A stretch of DNA of 5,977 bases from Deltaproteobacteria bacterium (GTDB taxonomy: Bacteria; Desulfobacterota; Desulfovibrionia; Desulfovibrionales; Desulfovibrionaceae). Under the pieces are notes generated by a model, which saw nothing but the letters and a program-made list of their open reading frames with translations, made no database searches and was not told where the DNA came from. This document shows, one piece after another, positions 1-5,185 of this stretch. Each line of letters begins with the position of its first letter. The first letter of the stretch is position 1. Location of the stretch: assembly GCA_025350085.1 (NCBI GenBank), contig JANXYI010000090.1, positions 1 to 5,977 of the forward strand, given 5' to 3'. The translations under genes and the position numbers were made by a program.

Positions 1-23
1 TCCAGATTGGCGTACAGGTTCAT
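1..23 (-). CDS. Start of the next operon gene, truncated by the window edge
   Basis: An ATG at 23-21 overlaps the TGA stop of the secretin gene by four bases (ATGA), the usual sign of translational coupling. Only seven codons are visible, reading MNLYANL, and then the window ends. The product cannot be identified from this. In MSHA operons the gene after the secretin mshL is usually the ExeA-like ATPase mshM, followed by the TPR protein mshN and the assembly ATPase mshE, so one of these is plausible. The visible residues do not resemble the usual ExeA/MshM N-terminus as I remember it. That there is a gene here is inferred from the overlap and the operon pattern. Confidence 0.55.
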
Positions 24-1702
24 CGGGCTCCTCCTGGCGCGGACTTCTCTCCGGCCTCATCCCGGCGCTCGGCCTCGCTGCGCACCGCGGCGAGCTCCTT
101 CTCCATCTCGTCATAGCTCTTCTGGCGCTCGCCCTGGCGCCAGTCGGCCAGCACCGTTGGGGTGATGAAGATCATGAACTCGTCCTTGAGGTCGTCCTTG
201 CTCTCGCTCTTGGCCAGCCAGCCCGCGCCGGGCACGTCCTTGAGGCCCGGCAGCCCGGCCTCGCGCAGGGAGTTGCGCAGCTTGCTTAGTCCGGAGATGA
301 CCACGGTCTCGCCGTTTCTGGCGATGAGTGTGGTCTCGGTCTTCTTCTTCACGATGTACGGGTTGCCGGACACGGCGCGGGTGGTGTCCACCTCGTCCTT
401 CTGGATGAGCACCTGGAGCTTGATGAACTCCTCGTCGATGATGTGCGGGGTGATCTCCAGGCGCAGCACCGCGTCCTGGAAGGCCACGGAATAGGTGGCG
501 CTGGTGCCTGTGCCGGAGACGGTCTGGTAGGGCACGCGCTCCCCGGCCTCGGTGTAGGCCTTCTGGTTGTCCATGGTGGCGATGGACGGGCTGGAGATGA
601 TGTTCAGTTTGTTGTCCGTGGCCAGGGCCTGCAGCTGCGTCTCCAGGATGTTGCCGCCAACCTTGCCGAAAGACAGGTCCAGAGACGCGCCGGTCCTTGA
701 GCTGGCCACAGTGCTGGCGGGCAGGCGCACACCCAGGGCGCCGAAATTGCCCGTGTTCAGGTCGGTGACGCCGCTTGTGGCCGTTCCCACGAGCTTGTCA
801 ATGGCATACGCTCCGCCCACGCCAAACTTGTTGCCGCTGCGCACGTCCCCGGTATAGCCGCCGCCCCACATGATGCCGAGGTCGCGGGCGATCTCCCGGG
901 TGGTCTCCACTATGTGCGCCTTGAGCTTGATCTGCGAGCGCGGGGCGTCGAGACTGGCCAGGAGCTTGCTCACCTTGGCCAGATCCTGCTCCACGCCCTG
1001 AATGATCAGCGAGTTGGTCAGCTCATCCACCTGCACCGCGCCGATGATCTTGCCGTCCCTGGTCTTGGACAGTGTGGCCTCCACTGTCTTTTGCAGGAGC
1101 TTGGCGTCGGCGAAGCGCACCTTGGCCACGCTGGTGACCTGCGGCTCCTCGGCCAGGGCGTCCCTGCGCTCGCCTTGGGTCTTGCGCTTGATGCCCTCCA
1201 GGTCCAGGTTGCCCTGGAGATCGGCCGAGGCCATGACACGGATGGTCTCGCCGTCAAAGCCGTAGGTCAGCTTGTTGGAGGTCAGGATGGACCGGAACAC
1301 CTCGCCCCAGGGGCGCTCCACAAAGTTCACGTTGATGACGCCGGTGACGCCGGGGCTGACCACGATGCTCTTGCCCGCCGCGCGGGATAAAGCCTGGAGC
1401 ACGGCCACGATGTCGGCGTTGTGCATGCGCAGGGACAGCCTGGTTTCCGGCAGTTTGTGCTGGCTGTCGCGTCGGCTCGCGTCGAGCAGCGGGGGCCGGT
1501 CGATGACCACCGGGGGCTCGGCCAGCATGAACTGGCCACGCGGGGAGTGGCCCTGGGTCTGCGCCTCCATGGCCTTCCAGGTGTCCACGGAATCCTGGGC
1601 CGAAGGGATCGGCGATTTGGCCGCCGGGGCGCAGGACAGGAGCAGGGCCGAGAGCACCAGGGCCAGGAGCGCCAGGGGGGTGATGGGCGTTTGTAGCTTC
1701 AT
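20..1702 (-). CDS. mshL: Lipoprotein secretin, MshL/PilQ/GspD family
   Basis: This 560-residue protein should form the multimeric outer-membrane channel through which the pilus fibre leaves the cell. A signal peptide ends in a lipobox (LLSC, Cys24), so it is probably a lipoprotein. After a variable Pro-rich stretch (25-85) come an STN/N0-like domain (about 88-160) and one NolW-like N-domain (about 190-253). The secretin barrel region (about 258-520) has the motifs ISSPSIATMDNQKA (369-382), GERVPY near 387-392, GLPGLKDVPGAGWL (483-496) and EFMIFITPTVL (508-518). A charged tail (520-560) follows. There is no obvious AMIN domain, and the length is short for PilQ, which favours an MshL-type secretin. 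The ATG overlaps the PilP stop by four bases, with a GGGTGG-like ribosome site upstream. The family is certain; the MshL subtype is inferred from architecture and gene order. Confidence 0.93.
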   Translation of the reverse strand: MKLQTPITPLALLALVLSALLLSCAPAAKSPIPSAQDSVDTWKAMEAQTQGHSPRGQFMLAEPPVVIDRPPLLDASRRDSQHKLPETRLSLRMHNADIVAVLQALSRAAGKSIVVSPGVTGVINVNFVERPWGEVFRSILTSNKLTYGFDGETIRVMASADLQGNLDLEGIKRKTQGERRDALAEEPQVTSVAKVRFADAKLLQKTVEATLSKTRDGKIIGAVQVDELTNSLIIQGVEQDLAKVSKLLASLDAPRSQIKLKAHIVETTREIARDLGIMWGGGYTGDVRSGNKFGVGGAYAIDKLVGTATSGVTDLNTGNFGALGVRLPASTVASSRTGASLDLSFGKVGGNILETQLQALATDNKLNIISSPSIATMDNQKAYTEAGERVPYQTVSGTGTSATYSVAFQDAVLRLEITPHIIDEEFIKLQVLIQKDEVDTTRAVSGNPYIVKKKTETTLIARNGETVVISGLSKLRNSLREAGLPGLKDVPGAGWLAKSESKDDLKDEFMIFITPTVLADWRQGERQKSYDEMEKELAAVRSEAERRDEAGEKSAPGGAR

Positions 1703-2241
1703 CTTTTTTTGACCACCCGTATGCGGATCTTGTCCGTGTCGTCCTCGACGAGGGGGACGCGCCTGGTGAGCTTGCGTCCCGTGGAGCCATCCGTTCGCTC
1801 CAGCACCACGAAATTCTTGTCGATAATCTTGACGCTGTGGCCGCCCTCGGCCAGCTCGTCGCCGACGGCGTATTCCACGCCGTTGACCACCGCGAAGAGC
1901 TTGGTGCCAAGCTTCATGAACCCGCTGTAGACGAACTCGGCCTCGCCGCCGGTCCCGCCGGGTCCGCCCAGGCCGCGGTCCTCCTCCAGCGAAATGCCCC
2001 CGGCCCCGCCGTAAAACGGGTCGCCGGTGGCGTTGTCCACCAGCAGGCCGATGCGGTACGCCTGCTGCGGCGAGAGCCTGGCCTGCTCTACGCTCTTGGC
2101 CACCTCGTCGACCACGGCCTTGCTCGCGCCCGTGGCCACGGGCTTGGCCTCTGGCCCCCCTGGCACGCCGAGATACATGTAGCCCCCCACCGCCAGGGCC
2201 AGGGCCACGACGCCCAGGAGTATCTTTTCGCGCTTCTGCAT
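1699..2241 (-). CDS. PilP/GspC/MshK-like periplasmic linker protein
   Basis: This 180-residue protein is probably the link between the inner-membrane PilN-PilO complex and the secretin N-domains. It has a short basic N-terminus (MQKREK), one hydrophobic segment (about 8-24), a flexible periplasmic region, and a DPF motif (74-76) of the kind common in PilP and GspC. A Gly-rich stretch (78-100) precedes a small beta-rich homology-region-like domain (about 101-165; FVYSGF, GVEYAVGDEL, FVVLERTDGS). No lipobox cysteine is visible, whereas classical PilP is a lipoprotein; the anchor here looks like that of GspC. The gene starts 21 bases after the pilO-like stop, with only a weak GGGA ribosome site. 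Its end overlaps the secretin start. The assignment rests on domain pattern, size and position, because primary-sequence conservation in this family is low. Confidence 0.8.
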   Translation of the reverse strand: MQKREKILLGVVALALAVGGYMYLGVPGGPEAKPVATGASKAVVDEVAKSVEQARLSPQQAYRIGLLVDNATGDPFYGGAGGISLEEDRGLGGPGGTGGEAEFVYSGFMKLGTKLFAVVNGVEYAVGDELAEGGHSVKIIDKNFVVLERTDGSTGRKLTRRVPLVEDDTDKIRIRVVKKR

Positions 2242-2262
2242 CCGTATCCCGCCCGCGCCCGG

Positions 2263-2823
2263 CTAGTCCGCCAGCGCTATGCGCAACTGGAGAAAGAGTT
2301 CAAGCCGTCCGTCGGCCGCGCGCAGCTCCACGCGCTCCAGGCGCGCCAGCCACGGCGCCCGTCCTATGTCCATGAGCAGCGCGCGCACGCCCTCCATCTG
2401 GCCGGAAAACACCCCCGAGGCCTGAATGGACGTGGGGTCCTGGCCAAGCGAGGCCGGGTTGAGCGTGACCTCCAGGGGTTCCACCCCCAGGGCCCGGGCC
2501 ATGTGCGCGATCTGCTCGGGCATCAGGTAGACCCTGGTGCGCGGCACGGGCTCGGGCCGGGGCACGGTCACGGCCCCCAGGCTGGCGTTCTGGTTCAGGG
2601 CGGCGATGCTGGACCAGGCGGGCAGGAGCGCCATCTGGCGCTGGGCGCGCTCGCGGGTCTCCACAACTTCAGCCTCGAGCCGCTCGTGCTCCTGCACGGT
2701 CACGAACACGAGGATATACGCCGCAACGGCGAGGACCAGCAGGCCCAGGCCCACGCGCAGGGCCAGTGGGCGCAGCTCCGGGCTCAGGGCCAGCTTCTTG
2801 TCCAGCAGCTGCTTCAGGTCCAT
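2263..2823 (-). CDS. PilO/MshJ/GspM-like inner-membrane alignment protein
   Basis: This is a bitopic membrane protein of 186 residues from the ATG at 2823. It has a cytoplasmic N-terminus, a transmembrane helix at about 21-42 and a periplasmic heptad-like helix at about 44-67 (EHERLEAEVVETRERAQ). A ferredoxin-like C-terminal domain (about 95-186) includes MPEQIAHMARALGV and an alternating beta strand, RLELFLQLRIAL. PilO proteins pair with PilN through such coiled coils and ferredoxin folds. The start overlaps the upstream TGA by one base (TGATG). GGGGG at 2835-2831, seven bases upstream, serves as ribosome site. A GTG one codon earlier (2826) is possible but less likely. Size, topology and position between PilN and PilP support the call; sequence alone would be weak. 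Confidence 0.83.
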   Translation of the reverse strand: MDLKQLLDKKLALSPELRPLALRVGLGLLVLAVAAYILVFVTVQEHERLEAEVVETRERAQRQMALLPAWSSIAALNQNASLGAVTVPRPEPVPRTRVYLMPEQIAHMARALGVEPLEVTLNPASLGQDPTSIQASGVFSGQMEGVRALLMDIGRAPWLARLERVELRAADGRLELFLQLRIALAD

Positions 2824-4847
2824 CACTGCACCCCCACATGCAGGACGAAATAGAGCACCTGGCCCTCGGCGCCCAGGTCCTTCAGGCTGGTCTGGTGCAC
2901 CACGGGCATGGTGAACAGCGGCGAGGCCTGCAGCTCGATGACGAAGCGCGACAGGGTGGGCTCAAAGTCGGCCTTGGCGCCCAGGATGATGCCCTCCACG
3001 GTCATGAGGTCGCGGGGCTGGACGGCCGGGGTCTTGCCCGGGGCCGGAGGCGCGGCCGGGGCCGGGGCGGCCATGTCCAGGGTCAGGTTCAGGATCTTGA
3101 CGTTCTCCGGAGCCCGGCGGGACAGCTCGGCCAGCACAGCCGGGGCCGTGAAGCGGCCCGCAGCCGCGCGCAGGGCCTCCTGGCGAAGCTTGAACTGGGC
3201 CACGGAGGCCGTCAGGGTGGCCTCGTCGATGCCCGGGCCCAAGGCCTGGAGCTGCTGCCGGGCCAGGGCAAGCTCCTTGCGGTGCTCGGCGACGTGGCGC
3301 TCGAGGACGAGCCCAGTGCCGACGATGGCCAGCAGGCCGGCCGCCAGGCCCAGGATCAGGCCGCGGGTGATAGTCTGCCTGGACTGCACGGCGGCGCGCT
3401 GCTTGTAGTTGCGCAGCAGGTTGATGCCCTTGTCCGGAGCCGAGAGCGCGGCCGTCACGGCCGGGGCCAGGGCCATGCAGTCGATGGGCGACACGGCGTC
3501 GGGCCTGGACGGGAGCATGGTGGTGGAGTCAAAGGCCTGGTGCGGGTTGCCAAGCTGCGCGGCCAGGGCCTCAAACACGCGTGGGTTGCGGAAGATGCGG
3601 CCGCTTAGGTGCACCACGTCGCAGTGCTGCTGCGTGGAAGTGGCGTAGTACTCCAGAGTGCGCTCCACCTGCTTGGCCAGGCGGTCGATGGCCGGGCCGA
3701 TGGCCTCAATCATCTGGTCTTCGCTCAGTACATGGCCTGGGCTTAAGCCCTTGGGCAGCGGGCCGCCCAGGAGTGTGTGGCGCATGAGCCCCTTGGCCTG
3801 GAGGGAATCCACGGGCGTCAGCACGACCGAGCCGTTTGCACTGCTGGCCGTGGTCGATGCGTCTGTCCCGGCCGCCCTGGGTGCGCCTGGCGGGGGCAGC
3901 TCCAGCTCCACGACCTGGGTCGGCTTGGGTTTGGAGAGATCCTGGAAGTGCACCAGCACGGCCTCGGCCATGCTGTCCGTGCCGGAGCGGATGAAGCGGC
4001 TGAAACGCAGGCAGCCCTCGGCGTCGTACAGGCCTATGGTTGAGGCGTCTTCCTCCACGTGGATGTTCGCGGCCAGGGCGAAACCCTTGGGAGCGCCGGG
4101 CAGGCGGTACAGGCCCTGCAGGGCGCTGGAAAGGGTGGTGATGCCGTCCAGCGGGCGGCCCGCCTCGCGGAAGGCGTCGCGCAGGCGGTCCACGTCCACA
4201 CGCCGCGCGAGGCAGGTCAGCACGTCCAGGCGCGGCTCTTTGGCCTCCCTGGTCGGCCCCAGCACCACGTAGTCCAGGACGTACTCGGCCTCGGCGAACT
4301 TCTTCTCCTTCTGCAGGGTCCAGTACACGGCGGCGTCGAGCTTTGCGCCGGAGAGCTTGGGCACGGAAAGGACGTTCAGGTCCAGATCCTGGGTCCGCAG
4401 AACGGCCCAGATCCTGGCCTGGGACGTTTTGTCCCGGACGCTCTCAAGGCAGGTGCGCAAAAAGGCGGGAAAACCCTTCTCCCCGAACGCCTGGTCGGGA
4501 CCGAAGGGAAAGCGGACGGCGAACTGGAGGCTGCCGCCGGACACCAGCGCCAGGCTGAGGCGTCCGGCGCTCATGCTCACCCCGAGCTGGGCTGATTTCG
4601 GCAGCGTGCCAAAGGAGATCTGGCGGCTCCAGAATGGTTTGGCCGCCAGGGGGGCGGCTTTGGCGGGCTCGGGACTTGCCGGGGTTGCCGACGAGGCAGC
4701 GGCGGTCGGGGGCTCGGCGGACGGGGTGGACTGGGGCGCGGCTTTGGCCTTCTTGTCCTTGGACCGGCGCAGGGAAGCAAAGGCCTCGCCGCTACGGATG
4801 GCGCGCAGCAGGTTCTCGGTGGAAGAGAGCCTTTCCTTCAGATTCAA
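2823..4847 (-). CDS. PilM-PilN fusion (GspL/MshI-like) pilus assembly protein
   Basis: From a TTG at 4847 this gives 674 residues. In order they are: a basic helical N-terminus (1-35, NLKERL...LRRSKDKK); an Ala/Pro/Ser linker (36-72); a PilM-like actin-fold region (about 85-470); the PilN entry motif INLLRNYKQR (475-484); a transmembrane helix (about 495-515); a periplasmic coiled coil (516-540); and a PilN-like domain (565-674) ending in FVLHVGVQ. PilM normally binds the NLL tail of a separate PilN; here the two are one chain, as in GspL. The usual GIDIGS phosphate motif reads GVSMSAG (89-95), so the acidic residue is replaced by Ser. Low-complexity inserts lie at about 317-341 and 593-612. 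The start is uncertain: an in-frame GTG at 4922 would add 25 residues but sits inside a strong inverted repeat, and neither start has a convincing ribosome site. It is the first gene of the operon. Confidence 0.87.
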   Translation of the reverse strand: MNLKERLSSTENLLRAIRSGEAFASLRRSKDKKAKAAPQSTPSAEPPTAAASSATPASPEPAKAAPLAAKPFWSRQISFGTLPKSAQLGVSMSAGRLSLALVSGGSLQFAVRFPFGPDQAFGEKGFPAFLRTCLESVRDKTSQARIWAVLRTQDLDLNVLSVPKLSGAKLDAAVYWTLQKEKKFAEAEYVLDYVVLGPTREAKEPRLDVLTCLARRVDVDRLRDAFREAGRPLDGITTLSSALQGLYRLPGAPKGFALAANIHVEEDASTIGLYDAEGCLRFSRFIRSGTDSMAEAVLVHFQDLSKPKPTQVVELELPPPGAPRAAGTDASTTASSANGSVVLTPVDSLQAKGLMRHTLLGGPLPKGLSPGHVLSEDQMIEAIGPAIDRLAKQVERTLEYYATSTQQHCDVVHLSGRIFRNPRVFEALAAQLGNPHQAFDSTTMLPSRPDAVSPIDCMALAPAVTAALSAPDKGINLLRNYKQRAAVQSRQTITRGLILGLAAGLLAIVGTGLVLERHVAEHRKELALARQQLQALGPGIDEATLTASVAQFKLRQEALRAAAGRFTAPAVLAELSRRAPENVKILNLTLDMAAPAPAAPPAPGKTPAVQPRDLMTVEGIILGAKADFEPTLSRFVIELQASPLFTMPVVHQTSLKDLGAEGQVLYFVLHVGVQ

Positions 4848-4884
4848 GCCTGCACCCGTGTCCCTTGTCCGGTCCGGCGCTGCC

Positions 4885-4912
4885 AAAACCCCGCCAGGCA
4901 AGGCCCGGCGGG
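4885..4912 (-). terminator. Terminator-like hairpin in the pilus operon leader (possible attenuator)
   Basis: Read on the minus strand, CCCGCCGGGC (4912-4903) pairs with GCCTGGCGGG (4899-4890) over ten positions, one of them a G-U wobble, with a three-base loop CTT. It is followed at once by G and then TTTT (4888-4885). This is the form of an intrinsic terminator, although the U-tract is short. It lies upstream of the TTG start of the PilM-PilN gene, so it would act as a leader attenuator if real. GC-rich DNA makes chance hairpins common, so confidence is limited. Confidence 0.35.
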
Positions 4913-4948
4913 CCGTCCGCACGGCCCGGAACAGGAGCCCGGGCCGTG
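4909..4948 (-). repeat. Overlapping inverted repeats forming alternative hairpins
   Basis: CACGGCCCGG (4920-4929) is a perfect ten-base inverted repeat of CCGGGCCGTG (4939-4948), with a nine-base loop. The inner eight bases ACGGCCCG (4921-4928) are also perfectly complementary to CGGGCCGT (4909-4916), across a four-base loop. The two stems share an arm and cannot form together. The second also uses 4909-4912, part of the terminator-like stem at 4890-4912. In the minus-strand leader RNA this gives a 1:2 / 2:3 / 3:4 layout like that of transcription attenuators. The pairings are directly visible; regulatory use is inference. Confidence 0.55.
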
Positions 4949-4978
4949 TGTGGCGGAGAAATTTTGGACGAATACCTG

Positions 4979-5000
4979 ACTATTTCTAAACTATTTTTAT
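4979..5000. repeat. 11-base tandem direct repeat in the AT-rich promoter region
   Basis: ACTATTTCTAA (4979-4989) is followed directly by ACTATTTTTAT (4990-5000), matching at nine of eleven positions, with ACTATTT identical in both. The spacing is about one helical turn, so both copies would face the same side of the DNA, as in tandem activator or repressor sites. It also overlaps a weak minus-strand promoter candidate: TTGAAA at 5007-5002 and AATAGT at 4984-4979, with a 17-base spacer. The protein that might bind is unknown. Confidence 0.35.
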
Positions 5001-5013
5001 TTTTCAATTCAGC

Positions 5014-5041
5014 ATTAGTGTTACCCAGGGTAAAGTGTCAA
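5014..5041 (-). promoter_or_regulatory. Candidate sigma-70-type promoter for the pilus operon
   Basis: On the minus strand a perfect -35 hexamer TTGACA (5041-5036) is followed after 16 bases by ACTAAT (5019-5014), which matches four of six positions of TATAAT. Transcription from here would begin near 5006 and give a leader of about 160 bases before the TTG start at 4847. The AT-rich context supports it. The short spacer and imperfect -10 keep confidence moderate. Confidence 0.45.
5021..5033. promoter_or_regulatory. Palindromic operator candidate TTACCC-A-GGGTAA
   Basis: A perfect six-base inverted repeat with a single central base lies wholly within the spacer between the -35 and -10 hexamers of the candidate minus-strand promoter. 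It is flanked by AGTGT on the right and GTG on the left. A protein bound here would directly block or reshape that promoter. I do not recognise the motif as the site of a particular regulator. Confidence 0.4.
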
Positions 5042-5137
5042 CAAGAATCGCCTGAAAAACAGCCCCTGGCACTGATCTCCCCGGCCGCCAAGACCCCGAA
5101 AAGCGGCAGTTTACAGGCAGCATAAAGTCAGCTAGGT

Positions 5138-5143
5138 TATAAT
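5138..5143 (+). promoter_or_regulatory. Candidate -10 element upstream of cheV
   Basis: A perfect TATAAT lies 42 bases before the cheV ATG. No good -35 sits at 16-18 bases: TTTACA at 5110-5115 is 22 bases away, and CAGGCA at 5114-5119 matches poorly. There is no extended TGn. No sigma-28 (GCCGATAA) or sigma-54 (TGGCAC-N5-TTGC) element was seen, so if this is a promoter it is of the housekeeping type and may need an activator. Confidence 0.4.
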
Positions 5144-5172
5144 CCGAAAAGGTGGTTCGGTCTGATGGCCGC

Positions 5173-5180
5173 AGGGGGAA
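5173..5180 (+). promoter_or_regulatory. Ribosome binding site of cheV
   Basis: AGGGGGAA ends five bases before the ATG at 5186, a strong Shine-Dalgarno match. It decides for this start over an in-frame ATG at 5165, which would add seven residues (MAAGGTQ) and has only a more distant AAGGTGG upstream. Confidence 0.75.
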
Positions 5181-5185
5181 CTCAA

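Larger units (their letters stand above)
4848..5185. other. Divergent intergenic control region between the pilus operon and cheV
   Basis: About 340 bases (263 if the pilus gene starts at 4922) separate two divergent genes. From left to right it holds a GC-rich set of overlapping inverted repeats (4890-4948); a distinctly AT-rich stretch (about 4958-5020) with an 11-base tandem repeat; a palindrome with promoter-like hexamers (5014-5041); a featureless stretch (about 5042-5109), where I see no convincing gene, RNA or terminator; and a perfect TATAAT upstream of cheV. The drop in GC against the flanking genes is what one expects of a promoter region. No open reading frame here looks real. Confidence 0.75.

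Noticed and set aside
1837..2853. Long plus-strand open frame (338 codons) antisense to the PilO-like and PilP-like genes
   Set aside because: It is rich in His, Gln, Gly, Arg and Leu in the manner of antisense frames in GC-rich DNA, has no domain motif, and conflicts with two well-supported overlapping operon genes.
3000..3260. Recurrent GGCCAGGGC / GGGGCCGG-like words scattered through the pilus genes
   Set aside because: They encode Ala, Leu, Pro and Gly codons in low-complexity or helical stretches and have no regular spacing, so they are not a repeat array.
2766..3608. Plus-strand open frame of 280 codons opposite the PilM-PilN gene
   Set aside because: It is Gly/Gln/Arg/His-rich with no recognisable motif and is fully antisense to a coherent membrane-protein gene.
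5064..5082. Possible sigma-54 promoter (CTGGCACTGATCTCC) ahead of cheV
   Set aside because: The -24 part TGGCAC is good, but the -12 position reads TCCC instead of TTGC, so the essential GC is missing.
5082..5112. Possible plus-strand terminator hairpin GCCGC ... GCGGC followed by AGTTT
   Set aside because: The stem is only five base pairs with a loop of about 13 bases, has no real U-tract, and has no plus-strand gene upstream to terminate.
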